In this document: positions 16,532 through 23,595 of the stretch, piece by piece
Position numbering within the stretch: position 1 is the first letter of the stretch
How the letters are laid out: each line of letters opens with the position of its first letter
DNA from: PWND01 sp964614525
Lineage (GTDB): Bacteria > Bacteroidota > Bacteroidia > Bacteroidales > UBA7960
NCBI GenBank assembly: GCA_964614525.1
Contig: CAZTPA010000030.1
Span: 1-35,193 of the forward strand
Direction: 5' to 3'
Length of the DNA: 35,193 nucleotides
Notes under the pieces: model-generated
The model's database searches: none
What the model saw: the letters and a program-made list of their open reading frames with translations, nothing else
Told to the model about the DNA's origin: nothing
Translations under genes and position numbers: made by a program

Positions 16532-16672
16532 TAGGCTTTTGTAAATTAGAACAAGCTTGTCGTAATATTAAAACTTGTATAATTAACGATAATTATAAAA
16601 TCATATTGTATTTTATAAAATATTGTAAAAAAATCAGAAAATAAAGCGTAATCAATAAAGTGAAAATCCTGA

Positions 16673-17665
16673 CTATATGTTTTTGTTCAGCGTTTTATTG
16701 ATTTTATCCATTACTTTATATGCTATTTCTAAAGAATTATAACCATCATGAATTGTTACTTTAGGATCTTTGTTTAATTCAATTGATTCTGAAAATGTTT
16801 CCAACTCTGTTTTTATAGCATTTATTTGTTGAATTTCCGGATGATCTACAATAATTTGTTTCTTGGGTTTTCCATCTCCCATATCAATTATTAAAGCAAA
16901 AGGGTTATTTTCATCAACACTATCTTGCATTCTAAAAATTTCAACTTCTTTCTTTAAAAAATCAACGGAAATATAGCTGTCTCTTTGGAAGAATCGGGTT
17001 TTTCTCATATTCTTCATAGAAATTCTACTTGCCGTTAAATTGGCAATACATCCATTGTTGAACTCCAGTCTTGCATTAGCAATATCAGGAGTATCAGAAA
17101 CAACAGAAACACCACTTGCCGATACATTCTTTACACCTGATTTTACAATACTTAAAATTATGTCAATATCATGAATCATTAAATCAAGTATTACCGGCAC
17201 ATCAGTTCCACGGGGATTAAATTGAGCAAGCCTATGAGTTTCAATGAACATTGGATTTATTATATGCTCTGACGCTGCTAAAAATGCAGGATTAAATCTT
17301 TCTACATGTCCAACCTGAACTTTTACTCCTGCTTCTGCTGCCAGATCAATTAAGCTTTTGGCCTCTTCAAGGCTTGTTGTTAATGGCTTTTCAATAAAAA
17401 CATGTCGAGAATTTTTAATTGCTTTTGAAGCATTAAGATAATGTGAAATTGTTGGAGTAACAATATCAACAACCTCACTTTTTTCAATTAATTCTTCTGC
17501 GGAAGCAAATCTTCTTATTCCAAAGGTCTTCTCTACTTCAGCAGCAACCTCATCATTTGGGTCATAAAAGCCTGTTAAATCAAGAATATCAGACTCTAAA
17601 ATACATTTGATATGAATTTTTCCGAGATGCCCAGCACCTAAAACACCAAAATTTTTCAATTTCAA
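16673..17665 (-). CDS. Gfo/Idh/MocA family NAD(P)-dependent oxidoreductase
   Basis: The 330-residue protein opens with a Rossmann fold (GVLGAGHLGKIH, 7-18) and contains the family EKPLTT block and the downstream HVERFNPA segment, followed by the C-terminal substrate domain. Family members oxidise or reduce sugars, sugar nucleotides or related compounds. Position next to the sugar transferase suggests nucleotide-sugar modification, but the substrate is unknown. The start is TTG at 17665: the nucleotide-binding fold begins immediately and no in-frame ATG lies upstream close by. A -7 box at 17700-17707 precedes it. Confidence 0.88.
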   Translation of the reverse strand: MKLKNFGVLGAGHLGKIHIKCILESDILDLTGFYDPNDEVAAEVEKTFGIRRFASAEELIEKSEVVDIVTPTISHYLNASKAIKNSRHVFIEKPLTTSLEEAKSLIDLAAEAGVKVQVGHVERFNPAFLAASEHIINPMFIETHRLAQFNPRGTDVPVILDLMIHDIDIILSIVKSGVKNVSASGVSVVSDTPDIANARLEFNNGCIANLTASRISMKNMRKTRFFQRDSYISVDFLKKEVEIFRMQDSVDENNPFALIIDMGDGKPKKQIIVDHPEIQQINAIKTELETFSESIELNKDPKVTIHDGYNSLEIAYKVMDKINKTLNKNI

Positions 17666-17699
17666 TTATTTTTTGTTAATAATTTATTTTAATCTTTTG

Positions 17700-17707
17700 C
17701 AAAAGTA
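17700..17707 (-). promoter_or_regulatory. -7 box for the 16673-17665 oxidoreductase
   Basis: On the minus strand TACTTTTG matches TAnnTTTG and lies 34 nt before the TTG start. No -33 motif is evident. Confidence 0.4.
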
Positions 17708-17824
17708 AAATTTTTTATAGCGCTTATAATTATTATTTTCGTATAAGAAAAGATTGAGCATGATTATGCTGTGTTTTTCTAATATTTTTTATAAAAATTG
17801 AACTTTAATTAAGTTATTAAACCA

Positions 17825-18469
17825 TTGAAAGATACATATAAACATAAAGGATTAAGGCAGAAGCTTGTTGAAGAGATTAAAAAGAAAGGAATTACTGATG
17901 TTAACGTTCTTAATGCCATTGATAAAATTCCGCGACATTTATTTCTAGATTCTTCGTTTTTGGATTTTGCATATCAGGATAAACCTTTTCCTATAGGTTC
18001 GGGACAAACAATAAGTCAGCCCTATACTGTTGCTTATCAAACACAGCTAATGGAGGTTAAAAAAGGTGATAAGGTTCTGGAAATAGGCACAGGTAGTGGA
18101 TATCAAGCCTGCGTATTGATAGAAATGGGAGCCAGGGTTTATACTGTTGAAAGAATTAGAAGCCTGTATTCAAAAACAAAACCATTATTAGAACAAATGA
18201 AATATATGCCAAAAATGTTTTATGGCGATGGTTATAAAGGACTACCGGCTTTTGCCCCTTTTGATAAAATTCTTGTTACTGCAGCAGCACCTTATGTCCC
18301 GGATGCTTTGCTGAAACAACTTAAAGTTGGGGGATTGCTTATTATTCCTGTTGGACCTGATGATACTCAAAAAATGCAGAAAATAAAAAAAATTAGTGAA
18401 ACTGAATATGATACTCAAAGTTTTGGTAATTTTAGATTTGTACCTTTACTAAATGACAGAATTGGTTAA
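17825..18469 (+). CDS. pcm: Protein-L-isoaspartate O-methyltransferase
   Basis: The 214-residue length matches the family. Motifs are PFPIGSGQTISQPYTVA (55-70), where the substrate-binding loop lies, and the SAM-binding motif VLEIGTGSGYQA (84-95), followed by the acidic VYTVERI. The enzyme methylates isoaspartyl residues of aged proteins, starting their repair, in the cytoplasm. The start codon is TTG at 17825. The frame has an in-frame TAA 13-15 nt upstream, so no ATG is available and the TTG start is well supported. The gene appears monocistronic. 132 nt separate it from the Sia-like locus, which has its own promoter. Confidence 0.92.
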   Translation: MKDTYKHKGLRQKLVEEIKKKGITDVNVLNAIDKIPRHLFLDSSFLDFAYQDKPFPIGSGQTISQPYTVAYQTQLMEVKKGDKVLEIGTGSGYQACVLIEMGARVYTVERIRSLYSKTKPLLEQMKYMPKMFYGDGYKGLPAFAPFDKILVTAAAPYVPDALLKQLKVGGLLIIPVGPDDTQKMQKIKKISETEYDTQSFGNFRFVPLLNDRIG

Positions 18470-18514
18470 TTAAACTACAAATTGTTTAGTTTTACTGTAA
18501 AATTGTTTTTTTTA

Positions 18515-18545
18515 TTGTTATATTTGAAATAAACTTTTATTTTTG
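18515..18545 (+). promoter_or_regulatory. Promoter of the Sia-like operon
   Basis: TTG (18515-18517), a 20-nt spacer and TATTTTTG (18538-18545) form a good -33/-7 pair. A second -7 match, TATATTTG (18519-18526), lies just upstream without a clear -33. The start codon at 18602 leaves a leader of about 50 nt that contains a hairpin. Confidence 0.55.
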
Positions 18546-18547
18546 AA

Positions 18548-18579
18548 GTAAAAACAGACTAATTTAAGTTTGTTTTTAC
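18548..18579 (+). repeat. Leader hairpin upstream of the SiaB-like gene
   Basis: GTAAAAACAGACT (18548-18560) pairs with AGTTTGTTTTTAC (18567-18579) over 13 consecutive positions (one G-U) around the loop AATTTA. The next T-run begins only after seven further bases (18587-18593), so it is not a classical terminator. It would form at the very 5' end of the mRNA and could affect stability or act as an operator. Confidence 0.6.
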
Positions 18580-18601
18580 AAGCCACTTTTTTTGGGCAAT
18601 T

Positions 18602-19156
18602 ATGCAGAACAAACTCTATCTTAATTCCGTTTTTTATCCGGCAAATGGATCAGAAGTCGTATTTGCTTTTAACGGAGTTCTTTCGCAAGACTTAATAGTT
18701 AGTCTTGGTGAGACTGTTCGAGGTGAACTGTCCTATCATAATAATATGGCATTAGTTAATAGAATATTTGCAGTTTTTATAGAAATGACACAAAATATTC
18801 TGCATTATTCATCAGAAAAGTTTATTGTAAGTGATAAAAAGTCATATGGAATTGGCAACATTGTGCTTTTGAAAAATAAAGGTTTTTATGAAATTATAAG
18901 CACAAACATGGTTGAACCAAATCAAATGGAATATTTGAATGAAAAATGCCGCTTGGTTAATCGTATGACACAGGAGGAACTAAAACAACTATATATTATC
19001 AGAAGAAGACTTAAAACTGAAGAGGGTAGCAAAGGCGCAGGGCTTGGGTTGATAGATATTGTCAGAAAAACTTCAACACCTCTGGAGTTTGACTTTCTGC
19101 CATTAGATAATGAAAAGTATCAGTTTGTTCTGAAAGCAAAAGTTGATGAGAATTAA
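18602..19156 (+). CDS. SiaB-like protein kinase (DUF6272, histidine-kinase-like ATPase fold)
   Basis: The 184-residue soluble protein shows a GHKL-type ATP-binding fold: an N box (Glu61 and Asn65 in IEMTQNILHYS) and a glycine-rich lid GSKGAGLGL (142-150). It has no HisKA domain. This fits the SiaB family of small kinases, related to anti-sigma-factor serine kinases. In Pseudomonas aeruginosa SiaB phosphorylates SiaC and the SiaA phosphatase reverses it. A SiaC-like gene follows 34 nt downstream, which makes the assignment mutual. It is the first gene of the locus. Kinase activity is predicted from conserved motifs only. Confidence 0.82.
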   Translation: MQNKLYLNSVFYPANGSEVVFAFNGVLSQDLIVSLGETVRGELSYHNNMALVNRIFAVFIEMTQNILHYSSEKFIVSDKKSYGIGNIVLLKNKGFYEIISTNMVEPNQMEYLNEKCRLVNRMTQEELKQLYIIRRRLKTEEGSKGAGLGLIDIVRKTSTPLEFDFLPLDNEKYQFVLKAKVDEN

Positions 19157-19190
19157 TTATATTGTAAAACATTTATATAAATATTAATAC

Positions 19191-19565
19191 ATGAAGGATT
19201 TAATAATTGAAGCCACAAAATATACTCCTAAAATTGAATTTTTGGCGGGAACTGGTAAGTTGACTCTTTCGGGTTCCAGTTATCCGGAGAATTCTGTTGA
19301 GTTTTACCAACCTGTGATTGACTGGATTAATGAGTACATTGAAACTCAAAAAACTCCAATGGAATTTAATTTTAAGATTACTTATTTCAATACCAGCACT
19401 TCTAAGTGCTTTTTAATAATTTTGGAAATTCTTGAATCTTTTTATAAAAAAGGGGGAGATGTGATTGTTAAATGGCACTTCCAAAAAGACGATGATGATA
19501 TTCTGGAGAGTGGAGAAGAGTTATTTGTTGAACTGGAATTGCCCCATAAATATATACCATATTAA
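19191..19565 (+). CDS. SiaC-like regulatory phosphoprotein (DUF1987)
   Basis: The 124-residue protein matches the SiaC/DUF1987 family: an N-terminal TPKIEF, a GKLTLSGSSYPEN block, and the core YFNTSTSK (65-72) followed by a helix LIILEILESFYKK. The family's phospho-acceptor lies in this core. Thr68 in P. aeruginosa SiaC, as I recall, coincides in number with Thr68 here. Unphosphorylated SiaC binds and activates the diguanylate cyclase SiaD in that organism. Here the gene sits between the kinase and a small coiled-coil gene (11 nt downstream), so all three are surely co-transcribed. The STAS-like fold is inferred from the family. Confidence 0.85.
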   Translation: MKDLIIEATKYTPKIEFLAGTGKLTLSGSSYPENSVEFYQPVIDWINEYIETQKTPMEFNFKITYFNTSTSKCFLIILEILESFYKKGGDVIVKWHFQKDDDDILESGEELFVELELPHKYIPY

Positions 19566-19576
19566 AATTATAAATC

Positions 19577-19906
19577 ATGGCAAACAAAGATAACGATAGA
19601 GAATCCTTCAGGCAGATTTTTAAATCGGAATATGAGCTTATTGATAAAAGCTACTTAGTTTTGGAAAAACCGGATCTTAGCTTTGACCAGCTAAAAATTG
19701 AATTTGCTGATTTAATACACGCTTATAATTCATTACTTAATGATACTGTTAAAATGACACGTATCGGAGATAAAACTCAAAGCAAGCTTGTAAAAGCAAG
19801 AGAGGAAATTGAGCAGCTAAATGATAAATTGTCAGAAAGTGAAAGGAATATCAGAGAGCTTAATACTATATTAATGCATTATATTGATGCAACAGAGAAA
19901 AAATAA
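19577..19906 (+). CDS. Small coiled-coil protein, possible SiaD-stalk-like partner of SiaC
   Basis: The 109-residue protein has no signal peptide or membrane segment. Residues about 35-60 (FADLIHAYNSLLNDTVKMTR) and the following IGDKTQSKLVKAREEI lead into a heptad-like coiled coil to residue about 105. This type of segment (a helical stretch, then 'KxTRIxDKxQxKL', then coiled coil) commonly precedes GGDEF or cyclase domains, including the stalk of SiaD that SiaC binds. Here nothing follows it: the frame ends after the coiled coil. I infer that it may be a SiaC target or adaptor without an enzymatic domain. Identification of function is tentative; that it is a real gene is supported by tight spacing on both sides. 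Confidence 0.7.
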   Translation: MANKDNDRESFRQIFKSEYELIDKSYLVLEKPDLSFDQLKIEFADLIHAYNSLLNDTVKMTRIGDKTQSKLVKAREEIEQLNDKLSESERNIRELNTILMHYIDATEKK

Positions 19907-22055
19907 GTTAGGAAATTTATTTAAATGTCTTTTTAGAGGCTTTTGTTTTCATAATCAAAGCCTCTTTTTTGTATGTTGTTTGATTATATTTTCTCAATCT
20001 TCAAAAACTCTGTTTTCTGCTGAAATTCATAAAAATATAGATTCATTATACTTTGAACTACAGAAGGAACAAAATCCTGTTGAAAAGCTTAGTGTACTAA
20101 AAAATGTTTGTGCATACTGGAAACATAATAATTATGATAGTGCTCTTGTCTATTGTAATCATGTCAAGGAGTTTGCCGAAACTATTGGCATGACGGATGA
20201 TTATCTTGAATATAATTTGGTAATGGGAGATATTCATCAGCACATTGGCAACTCTTTAGTTGCAATTAAATACTTTATGCATGCTCTTGAAGGCTATGAA
20301 GAAATAGAAAATGATGAAAAAATAGCTCTTTCTTATAATCATATTGGAGTGCTTTATCATAAAGACGGAGAATTTGAAAAAGCTAAAGAAAATTTTCAAA
20401 AAGCACTGGAAATAGCAGAAGAAGTTGGACTGCCATTGCCTATTGCTAATTATTCAAATAATTTAGCCACCCTCTATCGAAGATTTAACGATTATGATAA
20501 TGCTTTATATTATCATAATAAAGCACTTAAACTATACCAGAGTATTGATAATAAATATGGAGTTGCTAATGTGCTGAATAATATTGCAATAATTTTTTAT
20601 AATAAAGGTGATTATAAAAGAGCAATTGATTTAATTAAACAATCTGTTGATATAAGAAGAGAAATTGGGGATAACCCGGAACTTGGAAATGCGCTTTTTA
20701 ATATAGGGTTTATTTATTATCAAAATAATAATGCAGAAGAAGCCCTGAGGTATTTTCTAGAGAGCTTGGAAATAGCCAAAGAACTTGGCTCATTATTGCT
20801 GCAAAGAGTAAATTATGAAATGCTAGCTAAGGTTCACGAAAACAAATCTGATTATAAAAAAGCATTAGACTGGTATCAAAAATATGTTAGGATTAATGAC
20901 AGCATAAATACCAACAATAAACAAAATTCTTTAGTTGAAATAAAAACCGAGTATGAGTCTAAACAGAAAGCACAAGAAGTAGAATTATTAATAAAAAATG
21001 CCGAATTGTCTGATATTGCTCTGCAGAAAACGAGATTTGTTTTTTTTTCAACATTAGCTGTTATTGCTTTATTTATTGGCTTTTTGGTCTTTTTATTGTT
21101 TAATATTAAAAAAATTGCATTAGTTAATAAGTTGCTTAATGCTAATAATATTGTAATTCTAAGACATAGAGAAGAATTGTTGAGAAAGAAAGAAGCTTTG
21201 ACATTTCTTAGCATTAATTTGAAAAACAGAAAAAGAGAGGTTATAAAGCAAAGCAAAATTCTTAATAGTAAATCAAATGAGCTTTCTGAAAAGCTTAAAG
21301 AAATTGGTTTTAAAAAGAATAATATTGATAGTAGCCTTAGGTATGCTGCAAAGCTTCAGCGTACTTTGAAAAATAATTGTGTTTTGAAAAATACAGTAGT
21401 CAAGAATTTTGCTGCTTATCCTTTTAAAGATGATCTTTCTCTTAAAAATAGTGCTTATTGGATTCATGAAACTGATAATAGCGTTTTTATAGCAGTTTTT
21501 GATGCACCCCATAAAAATATCAGTGGGGCATTTTGGTGTGTTATGGTAAATACTTTATTGAATAAAGTTATTACTGAACAATCACTGACAGATCCTTATG
21601 AAATATACAGAGAGGTGTTTGCAATAATGAAAAATACATTTATTTCATCTGAAGGAGATGATTGTGATAGTTTTGATGATTGTGGGTTTTTAATACTTAA
21701 AGTCAATTACTTGAATATGTATTCAGAGTATTATAGTATGCATTTACCTGTTATTTTGTTTAATAAACATAAAGGAATCTTTAAAAGAATTGATTTTTCA
21801 GAGATTGCAGATTATAAAAATGAAAATAAAACAAAAAAGTTTAAGATTTTTCCTGAAGATAGAATTTGGCTTTTTAACAAATACGCAATTAATAGCGAAA
21901 TTTTCAAGAACGGAAGCTTAAATCAGAATTATGATAAAATACTTTCGGCTAATGCTGAAAGTATTAAGGTTATAATAGAGGAAATAGTTCAAAATATTAA
22001 TATTACTGTTGATGAAAAAAAGCAATTATTAATCATTGGAGTGCAGTTAATTTAA
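19887..22055 (+). CDS. Membrane TPR protein with a degenerate PP2C (pseudophosphatase) domain
   Basis: From the ATG at 19887 the protein has 722 residues: an N-terminal hydrophobic segment (about 25-36, probable signal sequence), TPR repeats (about 60-340), a membrane helix (about 383-406), a coiled coil (about 407-490) and a C-terminal region aligned with SpoIIE phosphatases. The catalytic motifs are lost. Where active members have ADCTGHGVPGA there is FDAPHKNISGAFW. The SDG position reads LFNKYA, and the final DD pair is replaced by a Lys-rich stretch before LLIIGVQLI. The fold is recognisable but metal binding should be abolished. The gene overlaps the coiled-coil gene by 20 nt and ends 10 nt before the active phosphatase gene. 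The 5' coding region contains a terminator-like hairpin. No other ATG lies near the start. Confidence 0.82.
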   Translation: MQQRKNKLGNLFKCLFRGFCFHNQSLFFVCCLIIFSQSSKTLFSAEIHKNIDSLYFELQKEQNPVEKLSVLKNVCAYWKHNNYDSALVYCNHVKEFAETIGMTDDYLEYNLVMGDIHQHIGNSLVAIKYFMHALEGYEEIENDEKIALSYNHIGVLYHKDGEFEKAKENFQKALEIAEEVGLPLPIANYSNNLATLYRRFNDYDNALYYHNKALKLYQSIDNKYGVANVLNNIAIIFYNKGDYKRAIDLIKQSVDIRREIGDNPELGNALFNIGFIYYQNNNAEEALRYFLESLEIAKELGSLLLQRVNYEMLAKVHENKSDYKKALDWYQKYVRINDSINTNNKQNSLVEIKTEYESKQKAQEVELLIKNAELSDIALQKTRFVFFSTLAVIALFIGFLVFLLFNIKKIALVNKLLNANNIVILRHREELLRKKEALTFLSINLKNRKREVIKQSKILNSKSNELSEKLKEIGFKKNNIDSSLRYAAKLQRTLKNNCVLKNTVVKNFAAYPFKDDLSLKNSAYWIHETDNSVFIAVFDAPHKNISGAFWCVMVNTLLNKVITEQSLTDPYEIYREVFAIMKNTFISSEGDDCDSFDDCGFLILKVNYLNMYSEYYSMHLPVILFNKHKGIFKRIDFSEIADYKNENKTKKFKIFPEDRIWLFNKYAINSEIFKNGSLNQNYDKILSANAESIKVIIEEIVQNINITVDEKKQLLIIGVQLI
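19935..19970 (+). terminator. Rho-independent terminator-like hairpin inside the 5' coding region of the pseudophosphatase gene
   Basis: AGAGGCTTT (19935-19943) pairs with AAAGCCTCT (19957-19965) over 9 bp around a 13-nt loop, followed by TTTTTT at 19965-19970 (its first T closes the stem). It lies 28 nt after the stop of the small coiled-coil gene, where an operon terminator would be expected. It is also inside the open frame starting at 19887, in the part coding for the signal sequence. Confidence 0.75.
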
Positions 22056-22065
22056 TTTGTTTTAA

Positions 22066-23595
22066 ATGATCAAACTTTTTACCCTTTTAGCGATAATGTT
22101 TGTTTTGATTTTAGGGCACTCATCTCAATCATTTGGTAGTGCCGGGCGTGATGAGCTTAAAAAAAAATCAGATATTGCTGAAGTTTCTTTTGATAGCATA
22201 AGTGTTGTTAATTTAGTAGCGCATGCTGAAGATATTTGCGAAACTGATGCAGAAAAAGCATGTCGCCTTTCTAATAGAGCTTATAAGATGGCTGATAGTA
22301 TCAATGATTATCATTTGATGCTAAGAAGTAAAATGCTTTTATATAATGTTGCCTTAAATGAAAAGGATTATAAAGAAGCTTATGAGATACTTAGTTTTAT
22401 TAAGAGTTTGAATGATACAATACATTTGAAAACAACTGAAAAACAAGTGACTGCTCTTGAAGAAAAGTACAACTTGAAAGAGATTGAAAACAAAATGAAG
22501 CTTTTTAGCTATAAGGAACAGATTAATAATCTTGAAATTAGCAAAGGAAGAAGATTAATTATTTTTATTTGGATTTTTGCAGCTTTATTGATTTTGTTTA
22601 TTTCATATGGGACATACATTTATTTGTCAAAGAAAAAGAAAAACAAAATTTTGCAAAAGAAAATTAGTTTAGTTGATTCTCAGAGGAAGCTGCTTTTATA
22701 TCAAAAAGATCAAATAAAACAGATTAATGATGAATTGATCAGGCAAATAGATTTGTTACAAGGACAAAAAGATGCTGTTGAAATAAAAAACCAGCAACTG
22801 GAGCAAACTATAAATGAACTTGACTATCATAATTCCCAAATTGTCAATAGTATTAATTTTGCTCAAAATATTCAGAAAGCTGCAATGCCTGATGAAAAGA
22901 AACTGAAAAGTGTTTTTCATGAATATGCTTCTTTTATTTTAGCTCGTGATTTAATAAGCGGAGATTTTATATGGTTTTATGAAAGTGATGATTATTATTT
23001 TTATGCAGTAGCCGATTGCACGGGTCATGGAGTTCCCGGTGCTATGGTCTCCACAATTGGGATGACTTTATTAAACAAAATTGTTGCATATAATAAATGT
23101 ATTTCTACAAGTGTCATCTTAAAAGAATTACATCAGGGAATGCTCGATGCTTTCCACAGGGAAGATTCTGATAGCTTGCAAATAACTGAAAGTATTGATA
23201 TTTCTATTTGCAGGTTTGATAAAAACTTCGAGAATATTTCCTATAGTGGCGCTAAAAGGCCTTTTATAATGTTTCATGGAAATGAATTTGTTGAAATTAA
23301 AGGCGACAGGTTTTCTATAGGCGGAATTTTTAAGAAGAAAAAGGTAGAATTTAAGGAGCATCATATAAAGCCAAAGAGGCCTTTTACCGGATTCTTTTTT
23401 ACAGATGGAGTTACTGATCAAATGAATCCAAAAGGAGAAAAAATAACTTATACCAGGTTTAAAAATTATTTAAAGAAGAATAAATCACAAGATTTTGATA
23501 AACTAACAGATGATTTAAAAAATTGGCTTTCGAATCATCAGGGCGATGAAATTCAAACAGATGATATAGTATTTTCAGCCTTTAGAATATTATAA
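22066..23595 (+). CDS. Membrane SpoIIE/PP2C-type phosphatase (SiaA-like)
   Basis: The 509-residue protein has a signal peptide (about 1-25), a short periplasmic helical region with perhaps two degenerate TPRs (about 45-120), a coiled-coil stretch, a membrane helix (about 163-187), a second coiled coil (about 190-255) and a C-terminal PP2C/SpoIIE domain. The metal-binding motifs are intact: SGDF (298-301), ADCTGHGVPGA (316-326), FFTDGVTDQ and a final QTDDIVFSAF. It is the obvious candidate for dephosphorylating the SiaC-like protein, although SiaA of Pseudomonas carries a HAMP domain that is not seen here. It follows the pseudophosphatase gene by 10 nt. Its stop directly abuts the stop of the convergent permease gene. 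Confidence 0.88.
   Translation: MIKLFTLLAIMFVLILGHSSQSFGSAGRDELKKKSDIAEVSFDSISVVNLVAHAEDICETDAEKACRLSNRAYKMADSINDYHLMLRSKMLLYNVALNEKDYKEAYEILSFIKSLNDTIHLKTTEKQVTALEEKYNLKEIENKMKLFSYKEQINNLEISKGRRLIIFIWIFAALLILFISYGTYIYLSKKKKNKILQKKISLVDSQRKLLLYQKDQIKQINDELIRQIDLLQGQKDAVEIKNQQLEQTINELDYHNSQIVNSINFAQNIQKAAMPDEKKLKSVFHEYASFILARDLISGDFIWFYESDDYYFYAVADCTGHGVPGAMVSTIGMTLLNKIVAYNKCISTSVILKELHQGMLDAFHREDSDSLQITESIDISICRFDKNFENISYSGAKRPFIMFHGNEFVEIKGDRFSIGGIFKKKKVEFKEHHIKPKRPFTGFFFTDGVTDQMNPKGEKITYTRFKNYLKKNKSQDFDKLTDDLKNWLSNHQGDEIQTDDIVFSAFRIL

Noticed and set aside
20876..21256. 126-residue hydrophobic minus-strand frame opposite the pseudophosphatase gene
   Set aside because: Antisense of a Lys/Asn-rich coding region in AT-rich DNA gives hydrophobic frames by chance; the plus-strand gene is clear.
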